Source of the DNA: Brevibacillus sedimenti
Lineage (GTDB): Bacteria; Bacillota; Bacilli; Brevibacillales; Brevibacillaceae
Direction: 5' to 3'
NCBI RefSeq assembly: GCF_020923495.1
Contig: NZ_CP064048.1
Coordinates: 1,552,501 to 1,616,500, forward strand
DNA length: 64,000 bases
A program made the translations under genes and the position numbers. The stretch's first letter is position 1, and every line of letters begins with the position of its first letter. Under the pieces are notes generated by a model, which searched no databases, had not been told where the DNA came from, and worked only from the letters and a program-made list of their open reading frames with translations. This document shows, one piece after another, positions 36,180 to 45,930 of this stretch.

Positions 36180-37790
36180 ATGACACATTTTGACGCAATG
36201 GAGTACCCGTACGCGTCCCGGCGTATGACGACGTATGCGAAAAACGGCATGGTGGCCACCTCGCAGCCGCTTGCGGCGCAGGCCGGCTTGGACATCCTGA
36301 AAAAAGGAGGAAACGCCATTGATGCCGCGATCGCCACGGCTGCCTGCCTCACCGTGGTGGAACCGACGGGGAACGGCATCGGCAGTGACGCGTTTGCGCT
36401 CGTCTGGACCAACGGGAAACTGCACGGGCTGAACGCGAGCGGTCCCGCGCCGCAGGCCATTTCCATCGAAGCGGTGAAGGCGGCAGGGCACGAGACCATG
36501 CCTGCCTATGGCTGGATTCCGGTCACAGTGCCGGGGGCGCCGGCGGCATGGGGGGAACTGTCCCGCCGCTTTGGCCGCCTGCCGCTCGCGGACGTGCTGA
36601 AGCCGGCGATCGAGTACGCGGAAAACGGCTACCCGCTTTCCCCGACGCTGGCCCGCTACTGGGCGGCCGCCTTCAACAAATATTCCCAGGTGCTGAGCGG
36701 TGAGGAATTTGCCCCCTGGTTCGCCACCTTTGCACCGGACGGTCGGCCGCCGAAAGCGGGCGAGATCTGGAGGTCGCCCGGCCATGCCGAGACGCTGCGG
36801 CAGATTGCCGAGACGGGAGCGGAAAGCTTCTATCGCGGCGAACTGGCGGAAAAGATCGACGCGTTTTCCCGGCAGTGCGGCGGGTTCCTGCGCAAAGAGG
36901 ATTTGGCAGCCTACCGGCCGGAATGGGTCAAGCCGATCAGCGTCAACTACCGCGGCTACGACGTCTGGGAAATTCCCCCCAACGGCCAGGGCCTGGTGGC
37001 GCTGATTGCCCTGAACATATTGAAGGGTTTTGCGTTCGGGGAAAAAGAGACAGTTGACACGTACCACAAGCAGATCGAGGCGATGAAGCTGGCGTTTGCC
37101 GACGGGTTCCGCTACATTACGCAGCAGGACAAGATGAGCGTGACCGTCGGGGAACTTCTCTCCGACCGGTACGCCGACGAGCGGCGCCGCCTGATCGGTG
37201 AGCGAGCGCTCATGCCGGAACCGGGCGACCCTCGCTCCAGCGGAACCGTCTACCTGGCGACGGCAGACGGGGAAGGCAACATGGTCTCATTTATCCAGAG
37301 CAACTACATGGGCTTCGGCTCTGGCATCGTCGTGCCGGGAACGGGCATCGCGCTGCAAAACCGGGGCCACAACTTCTCGCTGGACCCCGCTCACGACAAC
37401 CGCCTGGAGCCGGGAAAAAAGACGTACCACACGATTATCCCGGGCTTTTTGACCAAGGACGGCAAGGCGGTTGGACCGTTTGGCGTGATGGGCGGCTTCA
37501 TGCAGCCGCAGGGGCACGTGCAGGTGGTGATGAACACGGTCGACTTTCACCTCAACCCGCAGGCCGCGCTGGACGCCCCGCGCTGGCAGTGGCTGGAAGG
37601 AAAAACGGTGGAGGTGGAGCGCCACTTCCCGGAACATATCGCGCTCGCCCTGGAACAAAAGGGTCACCGGATCAAGTGGGGATCGTTTTCGAGCAACTTC
37701 GGCCGCGGCCAGATCATCTGGCGGGACGAAAACGGCGTGCTGATCGGCGGCACCGACATGCGCACGGACGGCTGCGTTGCTGCGTGGTAA
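36180..37790 (+). CDS. Gamma-glutamyltransferase (YwrD-like)
   Basis: About 536 residues. It is an Ntn-hydrolase that cleaves or transfers the gamma-glutamyl group of glutathione and similar compounds and matures by self-cleavage. The large-subunit part starts near GGNAIDAAIATAACL; the likely catalytic threonine is about residue 356 (SSGTVYLATAD), followed by the small-subunit motif GFGSGIVVPGTGIALQNRG and substrate loop GVMGGFMQPQGH. There is no obvious signal peptide, so it may be cytoplasmic and act on imported gamma-glutamyl peptides. CGGAGGT at 36169-36175 supports ATG 36180 over an upstream TTG. Confidence 0.9.
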   Translation: MTHFDAMEYPYASRRMTTYAKNGMVATSQPLAAQAGLDILKKGGNAIDAAIATAACLTVVEPTGNGIGSDAFALVWTNGKLHGLNASGPAPQAISIEAVKAAGHETMPAYGWIPVTVPGAPAAWGELSRRFGRLPLADVLKPAIEYAENGYPLSPTLARYWAAAFNKYSQVLSGEEFAPWFATFAPDGRPPKAGEIWRSPGHAETLRQIAETGAESFYRGELAEKIDAFSRQCGGFLRKEDLAAYRPEWVKPISVNYRGYDVWEIPPNGQGLVALIALNILKGFAFGEKETVDTYHKQIEAMKLAFADGFRYITQQDKMSVTVGELLSDRYADERRRLIGERALMPEPGDPRSSGTVYLATADGEGNMVSFIQSNYMGFGSGIVVPGTGIALQNRGHNFSLDPAHDNRLEPGKKTYHTIIPGFLTKDGKAVGPFGVMGGFMQPQGHVQVVMNTVDFHLNPQAALDAPRWQWLEGKTVEVERHFPEHIALALEQKGHRIKWGSFSSNFGRGQIIWRDENGVLIGGTDMRTDGCVAAW

Positions 37791-37855
37791 GCGTTTGGGA
37801 CAGGCGGGAACCGGCAGATAACAGAAGACTGGCGAAGATCGCGTGGAGCGATAAC

Positions 37856-37895
37856 AAAGCCAAAAGAACAGCATTGTTCTTTTGGCTTTTTTTTT
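37856..37895 (+). terminator. Terminator after the glutamyltransferase gene
   Basis: AAAGCCAAAAGAACA pairs with TGTTCTTTTGGCTTT across a three-base loop, followed by a long T run. It ends the 29-38 kb transcript. Confidence 0.95.
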
Positions 37896-37966
37896 CGATA
37901 CAGGCCGCTGTTTGGCAAATCCTCCGGGCTGTCCGAACCTTCCAGCAGCCGGACGCAAAAAAACGT

Positions 37967-38060
37967 CTCTGGGTCTTTTCGACCAAAAATTTTGCAACCT
38001 TTTGCTTACAAATTCCGTCAATGACGGAGAAAACACCCACCCCAATTATTGGGAATCGGG
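37967..38060 (+). repeat. Tad-locus leader repeat, copy A
   Basis: About 90 nt that align with 38171-38275: CTGGG, CTTT, ACCAAAAA, CTT-CAAATTCCGT, GAAAACA, CAATTA in the same order. Copy A is more diverged from any promoter consensus. The stretch 38060-38170 between the copies shows nothing I can name. Confidence 0.6.
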
Positions 38061-38170
38061 AACGACAAAAGTCGAACGCATGTTTTCTTCACGAACTGCA
38101 TCCTGGACGCGAGCGGGGCATGGCGGCCCTAACAGATGGCCAGAGGAACATGGAGGCGGCGTGAAAAAAA

Positions 38171-38275
38171 CCTGGGGCTTTGCAACCAAAAAAATTATGA
38201 AATCTTGAAACTGACACTTGCAAATTCCGTAGATAATGGTGAAAACATCCATCACAATTAATTTTTGGAAAGGAG
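38171..38275 (+). repeat. Tad-locus leader repeat, copy B, with possible promoter
   Basis: Second copy of the leader repeat, directly before the prepilin peptidase gene. It contains CTGACA (38211-38216) and GATAAT (38232-38237) 15 bp apart, a weak promoter candidate. A possible 15-codon leader ORF (GTG at 38161, MKKTWGFATKK) lies across its start. Confidence 0.55.
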
Positions 38276-38283
38276 GGCATGCA

Positions 38284-38736
38284 TTGCTGTCCCCGTTCGT
38301 GACCGTTCCCGTTTTTCTCATCATGGCCGTGTCCGTCTACACGGACCTTCGCCGACGCATGATTTACGACTGGCTCACGCTGCCGGGGATCGCGTACTTC
38401 CTCGTCGTTCATGCCATCGCCCACCCCGGTCAATGGATGACATATGCGCTGGGCGTGATCGTGTTGGGCGGGATTTCGCTAGTCATGGCAGTTGTCAGCA
38501 ACGGCCAGCTAGGGGGAGGGGATATCAAGCTGTTTGCGCTTATGGGTTCCGCTGTGGGGTGGCAGGCCGGGCTGCTGATTATGGGCCTTTCCTACATCAT
38601 CGCGGGATTTGTCGCCATACCCCTGTGGGCGATCAGAAAAAGGCGGGCGGCAGCAGAAAAGTGGAAAGAGGTTCCGCTGGCTCCGTTCATCGCCGGGGGG
38701 ACGATTCTGTTGTACATGGCGGCAGCAGCTGTCTGA
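38284..38736 (+). CDS. tadV: Prepilin peptidase, TadV/CpaA type (A24)
   Basis: About 150 residues and four to five spans. It is the aspartic protease that trims Flp prepilin and TadE-type pseudopilins; its catalytic Asp residues are in SVYTDLRRRMI and GGGDIKLFALMG. It is the short Tad form without the methylase domain. The likely start is TTG 38284, six bases after AGGAGGG; the ATG at 38279 is out of frame and longer readings enter the leader repeat. It is the first gene of the Tad locus. Confidence 0.88.
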   Translation: MLSPFVTVPVFLIMAVSVYTDLRRRMIYDWLTLPGIAYFLVVHAIAHPGQWMTYALGVIVLGGISLVMAVVSNGQLGGGDIKLFALMGSAVGWQAGLLIMGLSYIIAGFVAIPLWAIRKRRAAAEKWKEVPLAPFIAGGTILLYMAAAAV

Positions 38737-38840
38737 TCCACCCGAGGAGACGCCGTGTTGCGGCAAGCATTTTCCTTATTTTGTAATTTTATAATTGCTT
38801 CCGAAATCTTTCGACTATCCAAGGAGAGGGAATCATCTGC

Positions 38841-39653
38841 ATGCTGGAATCCAAACGACGTGCCATTATTTTTCTCACATTATCCCTTTTGCTTGCAGTT
38901 CTGGCGGGCTTTCTGTTTCTGAAAAAAATCAAGGATATGAACGCGGAATTGGGGGAAATGGTGGAGATTTACGCGGCGAACGCCGACATTCCGTCCCGCT
39001 CGCTGATTCAGCCGGATCAGGTGACGACGCGGCCCATCCCGAAGAAATACGCGGATCAGTCCTACGTGACCGACAAATTGAGCCTGAAAAACCAGGTGAC
39101 GGTCGTTCCCCTGTCCAAGGGCGACGTCATTACCAAAAACATTCTCAAGCCCGCCAACATCGTCCGGGACCAAAATCACCGTCTGATTACGGTGTATGCC
39201 GGGGGAAACGTCGTCTTCGATCAGGAACTGGAGGCGCTTGACCGCGTGGATGTCATCATCTCGCACCAGGTGAACGGTAAGCCGGTGACGGAAGTGTTCA
39301 TGAAAGATGTGCTGGTGGCGATGGTGGCCAAGTCAGAGGGCAAGTTTAAAGGAGTGGCGTTGGAACTGCCGTTTGAGGACGTGCCCCGGTTCATCCATCA
39401 GCAGAACTACGCAGAGCTCATGCGGATCCTGAAGGCCAATGTCGGCAAAGGCGGAGCGGCCATTTCCGAGCCGTTTCAAGAAACGAAACCCGGCCAGGAG
39501 GAGACGCCTGGCGACAGCGCTGCGCCCGAAACCAAACCGGCCGAAAGTCCGACGGTAAAACCGGGGGCACAGGCGCCGCAGACACCTCCTGCGCCGTCGC
39601 CAAACGCGGGACAGCCCGCGATGCAGCAAGCAGGAACCAAAACCGGAGGGTAA
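38841..39653 (+). CDS. cpaB: Flp pilus assembly protein CpaB/RcpC
   Basis: A 270-residue protein with an N-terminal membrane anchor (IIFLTLSLLLAVLAGFLFL), a SAF domain (about residues 45-110, DIPSRSLIQPDQVTTRPI), the RcpC domain, and a Pro/Thr/Gln-rich tail that is probably disordered. CpaB works with the secretin in Gram-negative bacteria; Gram-positive Tad loci keep it without a secretin, which fits its place here. Confidence 0.88.
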   Translation: MLESKRRAIIFLTLSLLLAVLAGFLFLKKIKDMNAELGEMVEIYAANADIPSRSLIQPDQVTTRPIPKKYADQSYVTDKLSLKNQVTVVPLSKGDVITKNILKPANIVRDQNHRLITVYAGGNVVFDQELEALDRVDVIISHQVNGKPVTEVFMKDVLVAMVAKSEGKFKGVALELPFEDVPRFIHQQNYAELMRILKANVGKGGAAISEPFQETKPGQEETPGDSAAPETKPAESPTVKPGAQAPQTPPAPSPNAGQPAMQQAGTKTGG

Positions 39654-39656
39654 GGC

Positions 39657-40814
39657 ATGAAAACGGAACTCAACATTCTCGTCGTAGCCGATTACGATTC
39701 GGTGAAAGACCTGTTGCGGGAATGGCTCGCTCCTTACGAGCATGTGCAGTACACCACATCGCTGGAAGTGAAGAAAGAGATTGACCGGATTGGCCCCGAT
39801 ATCGTCCTGCTCGTGCAGCCTGAGGACGGGTCGGGCGTGGAACTGGTCCAGTATATACAGGCCGAGCTGCCCGAGGGCATTGTGATCTTTCTCACGGAAG
39901 AGCAGGATTTCGTCCTGCTGCGGGATGTCGTCCGCGCCGGTGCGATTGAGTACATCGTGATGCCTGACGAACTGGCGCTGTTGACGGACCGGCTTGAGAA
40001 AATCTCCGAGCTGGCGCAGATACAGCAGCGGAAAAAGGGAGCGAACGCGTCCGGCAAGGCGTTGGTCCGCGGCCGGGGAAAAGTGTATTCCTTTTACAGC
40101 GGAAAAGGGGGCAGCGGCCGCACGCTGCTAGCCACTGGCTTTGCGCAGGCATTGAAACTGGAATCCACCGCCAGCGTCCTGCTGATCGACCTCAACCTGC
40201 AGTACGGCGGTGTGGAAACCTTTCTCTCATTGGACAGCAATCGCACGCTGGCCGATCTGATGCCGGTCATGCACGAGATGAACGAGAACCACATTCGCAA
40301 TGTGGCACAGCGGGAACTCCATTCCAAGCTGGAAGTCCTGGTCAGTCCGCGTGATGCGGAAATAGCAGAGCAGATCCCGGAGGAATTTATCACCCGGTTA
40401 ATCCGCGCCAGCCGCCGCAGCTACGATTTTGTCATTGTCGACCTGCCGGCGCACATGAACGAGCTGACCTACGCGGCGCTGACGGAGTCGGACCTGATCT
40501 GCTACGTGATGAATCTCGACACGCCTTCGGTTCAGATCTACCGGCTCGCGGAAGAGTTGTTCCGACGGCTTCGGATCGATACCGCAGGCAGGCTGGAAGT
40601 GGTCGTCAACCAGGTGGGCAGGGACAACGAACTGGCCGTTTCCGACCTGAAGGGGTTGATCACCGCCCCGATCACCGCTGAAATCAGCAGGGATCACCAG
40701 GGCGTTCAGGCGGCCGTCAATCAGGGCAAGCCGCTGCAAAAGGAAGCCAACGAGAAAAAGCTGTCTCCTGCGGCGAAGGACATTCGCAAATGGGTGCTCA
40801 GGAAATTGTCGTAA
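39657..40814 (+). CDS. tadZ: Tad pilus localisation ATPase TadZ/CpaE
   Basis: A 385-residue protein with an N-terminal receiver-like domain (residues 1-120) and a MinD/ParA-type ATPase domain carrying the deviant Walker A YSGKGGSGRTLLA near residue 144, then FVIVDLPAHMNELTY. TadZ places the pilus machinery at specific sites, often the pole. The start follows the cpaB stop by three bases. Confidence 0.9.
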   Translation: MKTELNILVVADYDSVKDLLREWLAPYEHVQYTTSLEVKKEIDRIGPDIVLLVQPEDGSGVELVQYIQAELPEGIVIFLTEEQDFVLLRDVVRAGAIEYIVMPDELALLTDRLEKISELAQIQQRKKGANASGKALVRGRGKVYSFYSGKGGSGRTLLATGFAQALKLESTASVLLIDLNLQYGGVETFLSLDSNRTLADLMPVMHEMNENHIRNVAQRELHSKLEVLVSPRDAEIAEQIPEEFITRLIRASRRSYDFVIVDLPAHMNELTYAALTESDLICYVMNLDTPSVQIYRLAEELFRRLRIDTAGRLEVVVNQVGRDNELAVSDLKGLITAPITAEISRDHQGVQAAVNQGKPLQKEANEKKLSPAAKDIRKWVLRKLS

Positions 40815-40826
40815 GGGGGGAGTTAG

Positions 40827-42212
40827 ATGGCATTATTCCGACGCAGGGATGAAAAGACTCCGCCTGGCGATGAGGCGCCCCGGACCATCGCATCTTCGCT
40901 TGCGGCTCCTTCCTGCAATCCGTACCTGGACGAACTGGCGGAACATTACAAGGCGCGACTCTTGCGGGAGACCAACCTGGAACGGCTGACCAGCCTGCCG
41001 TCGAGCGAGATGCGCCTGGCGATTGAGCGCCTGGTATCCCAATACATGTCCGAAGAAAAGGTCGTCATCCCGCGAAACGAAAAGGAACTGCTGCTCACCC
41101 GCCTGATCAACGAATCCGTCGGTCTGGGCCCGCTGGAGCCGCTGCTGAACGACCCGGAGATCACGGAAATTCCGATCAACGGCCACAGCCAGGTGTACGT
41201 CGAGCGGAACGGCCGCCTGGAACTGACCGACCTGAAGTTTCGCGACGAGGAGCATCTGCGCCACATCGTCGACCGGATCGTGGCGCCGCTCGGACGGCGG
41301 ATCGACGAAAGCTCGCCGATGGTGGACGCCCGGCTGAAAGACGGCAGCCGCGTGAACGCAGTGATTCCGCCGATCAGCCTGAATGGCACGCTGGTCTCGA
41401 TCCGGAAATTCCGCAAAGAGCCGTACACCATGGATGACCTGATGCGGTTTGGCTCGTTCAACGAGGCGATGTCCCGCTTTCTGCAGGCGGTCGTGGAAGC
41501 GAAAATGAACGTGCTCATCTCCGGCGGCACCGGGAGCGGAAAGACGACGCTGCTCAATGCCGTAGCCTGCGCCATCCCCCACTATGAGCGCGTCATCACG
41601 ATTGAGGATTCGGCAGAACTGAGGCTGGCCCACCCCAACTGCGTCGGGTTGGAGGCCCGCCCGCCCAACATGGAGGGAAAAGGGGAGATCACGATTCGCC
41701 AGCTCGTGAAAAACTCCCTGCGGATGAGGCCGGACCGGATCATCGTCGGGGAGGTGCGGGGCGCCGAAGCGTTTGACATGCTGCAGGCGATGAACACGGG
41801 GCACGAAGGATCGCTCACCACCGTTCACGCCAACTCGCCCCAGGATGCGTTTAACCGGCTGGAGGGCATGGTCGTGATGGCCGGCATGGATTTGCCGTCT
41901 TCCATCATTCGGGAGTACATTGTCAGCGCCCTCGACATCATCGTGCAGGTGATGCGTCTCTCAGACGGGAAGCGCAAGATCGTCTCCATTTCGGAGGTGG
42001 TAAAAACCGAAGAAAAACGCGTGGAAGTAAACGAAATCTTTCGCTTTCAGCGCACCGGCATCGGAAAAAGGGGGGAAGTGTTGGGGTACTTTACCGCAAC
42101 CGGCGTCGTGCCCCGTTCGCTGGAAAGGCTGAGAACGTTTGGGATCGAGATAGACGAGTCGCTGTTTGCGGCAGGAGAGGTGAAACGACGTGAGCATCTC
42201 TATTCTGTTTAG
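40827..42212 (+). CDS. tadA: Tad pilus secretion ATPase TadA/CpaF
   Basis: A 461-residue hexameric secretion ATPase of the GspE/CpaF group, powering pilus extension and probably retraction. Walker A is [15 protein letters not shown] near residue 232, the Asp box [10 protein letters not shown], Walker [14 protein letters not shown] and the His box [20 protein letters not shown] lies just upstream. It overlaps tadB by 23 bases. Confidence 0.96.
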   Translation: MALFRRRDEKTPPGDEAPRTIASSLAAPSCNPYLDELAEHYKARLLRETNLERLTSLPSSEMRLAIERLVSQYMSEEKVVIPRNEKELLLTRLINESVGLGPLEPLLNDPEITEIPINGHSQVYVERNGRLELTDLKFRDEEHLRHIVDRIVAPLGRRIDESSPMVDARLKDGSRVNAVIPPISLNGTLVSIRKFRKEPYTMDDLMRFGSFNEAMSRFLQAVVEAKMNVLISGGTGSGKTTLLNAVACAIPHYERVITIEDSAELRLAHPNCVGLEARPPNMEGKGEITIRQLVKNSLRMRPDRIIVGEVRGAEAFDMLQAMNTGHEGSLTTVHANSPQDAFNRLEGMVVMAGMDLPSSIIREYIVSALDIIVQVMRLSDGKRKIVSISEVVKTEEKRVEVNEIFRFQRTGIGKRGEVLGYFTATGVVPRSLERLRTFGIEIDESLFAAGEVKRREHLYSV

Positions 42213-43116
42213 TCTCTCCGTTCTGCTCGGAATATGGGGGATCTATGAATACCTGGGCTATCGGGCGAAAAAGACGGAATGGAAAAAACGGGTGGAAGAG
42301 TGGTACGAGGTCAAATCCCAGCGCAAAAGTTTTCTCCTCGAATGGGGGGATCGCTTCGACCGTACCCCCCATGCCAAGCAGATACGAAGCAAGCTGATCA
42401 AAGCAAACATTCCCCTTGCGCCTTCCGAGTATTACGGCATTTTGCTGGTTGGCGCGTTCGGGCTGGCCTTCTTTTTCAACAACGTCGTCGGGCTGCCGTT
42501 TCCTTACAATATCGCCGCCGGCTCTGCCTGCATGTACCTGCTGCAGAAGCTGCTGTTTCTCGTGCGGCGAAACAAGTACCAGGAGCGCTTGAACGACCAG
42601 CTGTCAGAGGTGTGCCGCCTGCTTGCCAACTCGCTGCGCGCAGGGCTGACGCTGACACAGGGGATCGAACTGGTGGCCAGGGAAATCCCGCAGCCAGCCG
42701 GGCAGGAGTTTGCGCGCATGGCGCGTGAAATGCGGTTGGGCGTCAATTTTGACAAGGCGCTCGCCGATATGGAAAAGCGCATTCCGACCCGGGATTTTCG
42801 GATCTTTGCGGCCACGCTGTACATCCAGCGGCGCGCCGGCGGGAACCTCAGCGAAGTGCTGCAGGAGATGGCACAAACGCTGGAGGATCGGCGAATCGTC
42901 AACCAGGAGATCAAGACGATGACCGCCGAACAGCGCTACGTCTCCATTCTGGTACCGATCATGCCGATCGCCCTGGTGCTGATGATGAACACGATCAACA
43001 AGGGGTTTATCGATCCGCTGTTCTCCGGCTTCGGACTGATCCTGCTGGCCGTGTTTATCCTGGGAACGATCCTGTCCTATCTGCTGGTCCGAAAAGTAAC
43101 AAATATAAAGGTGTGA
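42190..43116 (+). CDS. tadB: Tad pilus inner membrane platform protein TadB
   Basis: A 308-residue membrane protein: an N-terminal span, two spans near residues 80-115, a type II secretion F domain (residues 140-260, LTLTQGIELVARE and RAGGNLSEVLQEMAQTL) and two C-terminal spans. It forms the platform with TadC on which TadA acts. Its start lies inside the end of tadA. Confidence 0.92.
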   Translation: MSISILFSLSVLLGIWGIYEYLGYRAKKTEWKKRVEEWYEVKSQRKSFLLEWGDRFDRTPHAKQIRSKLIKANIPLAPSEYYGILLVGAFGLAFFFNNVVGLPFPYNIAAGSACMYLLQKLLFLVRRNKYQERLNDQLSEVCRLLANSLRAGLTLTQGIELVAREIPQPAGQEFARMAREMRLGVNFDKALADMEKRIPTRDFRIFAATLYIQRRAGGNLSEVLQEMAQTLEDRRIVNQEIKTMTAEQRYVSILVPIMPIALVLMMNTINKGFIDPLFSGFGLILLAVFILGTILSYLLVRKVTNIKV

Positions 43117-43120
43117 GACG

Positions 43121-44051
43121 ATGGACGCGCTCATGGTCACCTGTTTGTTCTTATGTTTGTTTTTTTTTTGCCATTTTTTTGAAAGAATCCTACCGCTATT
43201 CCGTCGAGAGGGAAAAGCTGCTCACCCACATTCACGAAACCACGGGAAGGCCGGGATACGAAATCCGCAAGCGGGAAACGACTTCCGAAAAGTGGTTGAA
43301 AAAACTGCTGCAGTACAGCGACGATTACGCGGCACTGGGGCAGAGGATCAACTTCTTCAGCGAGTCGCACGAGGTGGAGGAGTGGCTGCTGAAAGCGGGC
43401 CGCCCGTTGGATTTGAGTGTGGAACGCTTCCAGGGGACAAAAATCCTGCTCGCCCTGATTGGCGTCATCGTCGGCACCGTGTTCTTTGTCCTCGGCTTTC
43501 CGCTCGCCCCCTACGGCCTGGTCGTCTGGCCGATGGTCGGCTACTTTTTGCCGATCATCCTGCTGAAAAGAAAGGCGAGGGAGCGGCAGGAGCAGATTCG
43601 CTACGATCTGCCCGAATTTCTCGACACGGTAAGCGTGACGCTGCAGGCGGGCGTCAGTCTGGACCAATCGCTGCGCTCGGTAATCCAGTTTTTTCCCGGG
43701 CCGCTGCAGGAGGAGTTCGCCCGTTTCAATCAGGAGCTGGATCTGGGGGTGCCGCGGGAAAAAGCGTACGAGAATCTGCTGCGGCGCAATGACAACCCGG
43801 AGTTTCAAATGCTGATCAAAGCGCTGATACAAGGGATGCGCCTCGGCGTTCCGATCGCGGTCACGTTCAAAATCCAGTCCGAGAACATGCGGCGCATACG
43901 CAAGGAACTGATCAAGGAGAAAGCGGCGAAAGCCTCACCAAAAGTAACCCTGATCACCACATTCGTCGTCGCGCCCACCGCGATCGCCCTGATCGGCGGT
44001 TTGATGGTGCTAAACATCCTGGAGAACGCCACGATGTTTTCCGCATGGTAA
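43121..44051 (+). pseudogene. tadC: Tad pilus platform protein TadC, likely one-base frameshift near the start
   Basis: The body (from about 43175) is a clear TadC with T2SF domain (FLDTVSVTLQAGVSLDQSLR) and C-terminal spans. The best start is ATG 43121, eight bases after AAAGGTG, giving MDALMVTCLFLCLFFF, a good membrane segment, but this frame leaves the TadC frame within a run of ten T (about 43157-43168). Removing one T joins them (FFFAIFLKESYRYS) and gives 309 residues. Alternatively translation starts in the correct frame at GTG 43113, overlapping the tadB stop, with a poorer ribosome site. The gene may therefore still be functional. Confidence 0.75.
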
Positions 44052-44173
44052 GCAAATAACACATGGCCTTTAAAGGGGGTGATCCCTTTCTCAGTCTGGC
44101 AGTGTAAATAATCGGGAAGTTTGCAAGTATGCGGAATCAAAATCTTTTATATCCATGAAGGAGGATTTGTAAC

Positions 44174-44386
44174 ATGCTGACAAACACGATTCAAAAATGG
44201 TATGCCAAAATGCTGGTTTCCCTGAACAACCAAAAAGGGGCCCAGGCAATTGAGTGGATTGCGCTGGCCGGGGTGATTCTGGCGATTTTTGCGGCAATTC
44301 AGTTGTACTTTAATAATGGTGAAGAAAGCGTGGGGGAAGCTATTTCCAAAACGCTGTCCAATATCATTAAAAAAATTGGACAATAA
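44174..44386 (+). CDS. flp: Flp-type major pilin
   Basis: A 70-residue prepilin. The class III cleavage site is clear: a 22-residue basic leader ending NNQKG, then AQAIEWIALAGVILAIFAAI with Glu at +5 and a long hydrophobic stem. The mature pilin is about 48 residues, typical for Flp. GAAGGAGGA precedes the start. A stable hairpin follows, which would favour accumulation of pilin message. Confidence 0.92.
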   Translation: MLTNTIQKWYAKMLVSLNNQKGAQAIEWIALAGVILAIFAAIQLYFNNGEESVGEAISKTLSNIIKKIGQ

Positions 44387-44400
44387 TAGATCAGTCGGTG

Positions 44401-44433
44401 AAGATGCAGGCGACATCTTCATGCCTGCATCTT
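44401..44433 (+). terminator. Hairpin after the pilin gene
   Basis: AAGATGCAGGC pairs perfectly with GCCTGCATCTT. The tail (GCTATAC) is not T rich, so it may be a weak terminator or a 3' stabiliser between flp and the lipoprotein genes. Confidence 0.55.
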
Positions 44434-44492
44434 GCTATACATAATTAGGCTTTATTATTAATCATTATTGCTGATAAAGGGAGGTTTCGGTT

Positions 44493-45911
44493 ATGAAGGC
44501 ACACGCGAATAAGCTGCTCTCTGCCCTCCTGGCGTGTTTGCTTGTCTTGTCAGCCTGCTCATCCGATCAGGAGAAACAAGCCGATGCCAACGCGCCAGAT
44601 GCCCCCACGCACCATTCTGTTGCGGATCATCAGGCAGGAGAATCACCAGTGGACATGCCAAAAAGCCGGGAGGAAAAAATACAGCTGCTCAAGTCAATGA
44701 TCCCGGAAGGCCTGACCAAGCTCCCGGAGACAGCGGAGGAGTTTTACAAGCAGCAGCCGGGGCGTTTTGCGGGTGTCGCGTACGGTAAGCAGAGTGAGGA
44801 AATCAAAAAGGTACTGCGGCAATTCCCGAACATTGAAAACCCCGATGAAGAAATCATCCAACTGTACTATCTTGCCCTCCTTGGGCTGTTTGCCGAAGAT
44901 TACCCGGACCCGGAGGAAATCATAAACCAGATCAAGCTGTCCTCGTTTGGCAGCCCGGACATGGATGATCCGCGCTATCAGTTCAAGGAGCAGTACAACG
45001 TGATGATCGTGCTGGACGCAAGCGGCAGCATGGGCCATATGGCGGGGAGCAAGACGAGGATGGAAGCGGCCAAGGAAGCGATCCGCTCGTTTGCTGCCTC
45101 CCTGCCTGTCGGTGCGCGGGTGGGACTGCGCGTCTACGGCCATGAGGGGACGGGATCGGAAGCAGATAAAGCGCGCTCCTGCAGCAAAAGCGATGTGATG
45201 TATCCCCTGCAGGCGTACGACAAACAAAAGCTGGACAGTGCGCTCTCTCAGTTCAAGCCGGCGGGCTGGACGCCGATTGCCCTCGCTCTCGAGCAGGCGC
45301 AGAAAGATTTGCAGGCGTACAAAGGAGAGAAGAGCACTAACATCATCTACCTGGTCAGCGACGGGATTGAGACGTGCGGAGGAGATCCGGTACAGGTGGC
45401 CAAACAGTTGGCGGACTCTGACGTGACGCCGATCGTAAATGTTGTTGGCTTCGGAGTGGATGGAGAAGCACAGCGCCAGCTCAAAGCGGTAGCAGAAGCG
45501 GCAAAAGGCCGTTATGTGCTGATCCAGGATCAAAAGGAACTGGAGAAGGAATTTGAGCAAGCTGAAAAGATTGCTGATAAGTGGTGGAAATGGAAAAGTG
45601 GTGCTTCTTATGATGCCTTTTCCAAACATCTTTCTCAAAGTTTGGAGATTCTTCATTTTGGATTTATCTGGGATGAAAGGAGAAGTCGGGAAAGCTATAA
45701 TTTATTCTCTGCCTTTTTACACATGGAAGGGAAAATTTTAGATAATAGCACCATTGCCAAACTGGAAGAGCTCGAAAAAACCCAAAACCAATTGAGCCAG
45801 CAGCGAGGACGCGAATTAGAGACGTTCCTTGAAAGTTTGAACGACAAAACATACAAAGAAGCCATTGACGCGATCAACCAGAAATATAACGCAAATGTAA
45901 AAGAAGAGTAG
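44493..45911 (+). CDS. VWA-domain lipoprotein 1 of the Tad locus
   Basis: A 472-residue lipoprotein: signal peptide with lipobox LSAC (Cys22), a short variable linker (residues 25-60), a conserved helical segment (residues 65-150) and a von Willebrand factor A domain with MIDAS motif DASGSMG from Asp175, the Thr in GWTPIALAL and Asp in VSDGIETCGGD. A variable C-terminal coil (about 365-472) follows. VWA domains bind ligands through a metal ion; in Gram-negative Tad loci TadG carries one. It is one of four close paralogues in this locus, sharing its first 30 codons almost exactly with copy 4. Confidence 0.88.
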   Translation: MKAHANKLLSALLACLLVLSACSSDQEKQADANAPDAPTHHSVADHQAGESPVDMPKSREEKIQLLKSMIPEGLTKLPETAEEFYKQQPGRFAGVAYGKQSEEIKKVLRQFPNIENPDEEIIQLYYLALLGLFAEDYPDPEEIINQIKLSSFGSPDMDDPRYQFKEQYNVMIVLDASGSMGHMAGSKTRMEAAKEAIRSFAASLPVGARVGLRVYGHEGTGSEADKARSCSKSDVMYPLQAYDKQKLDSALSQFKPAGWTPIALALEQAQKDLQAYKGEKSTNIIYLVSDGIETCGGDPVQVAKQLADSDVTPIVNVVGFGVDGEAQRQLKAVAEAAKGRYVLIQDQKELEKEFEQAEKIADKWWKWKSGASYDAFSKHLSQSLEILHFGFIWDERRSRESYNLFSAFLHMEGKILDNSTIAKLEELEKTQNQLSQQRGRELETFLESLNDKTYKEAIDAINQKYNANVKEE

Positions 45912-45930
45912 CTGATTCCCCAGCGGTTGC

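Noticed and set aside
37589-38164. A 191-codon forward frame from inside the glutamyltransferase gene through its terminator
   Set aside because: It overlaps a clear gene in another frame and crosses a strong intrinsic terminator; no ribosome site or domain.
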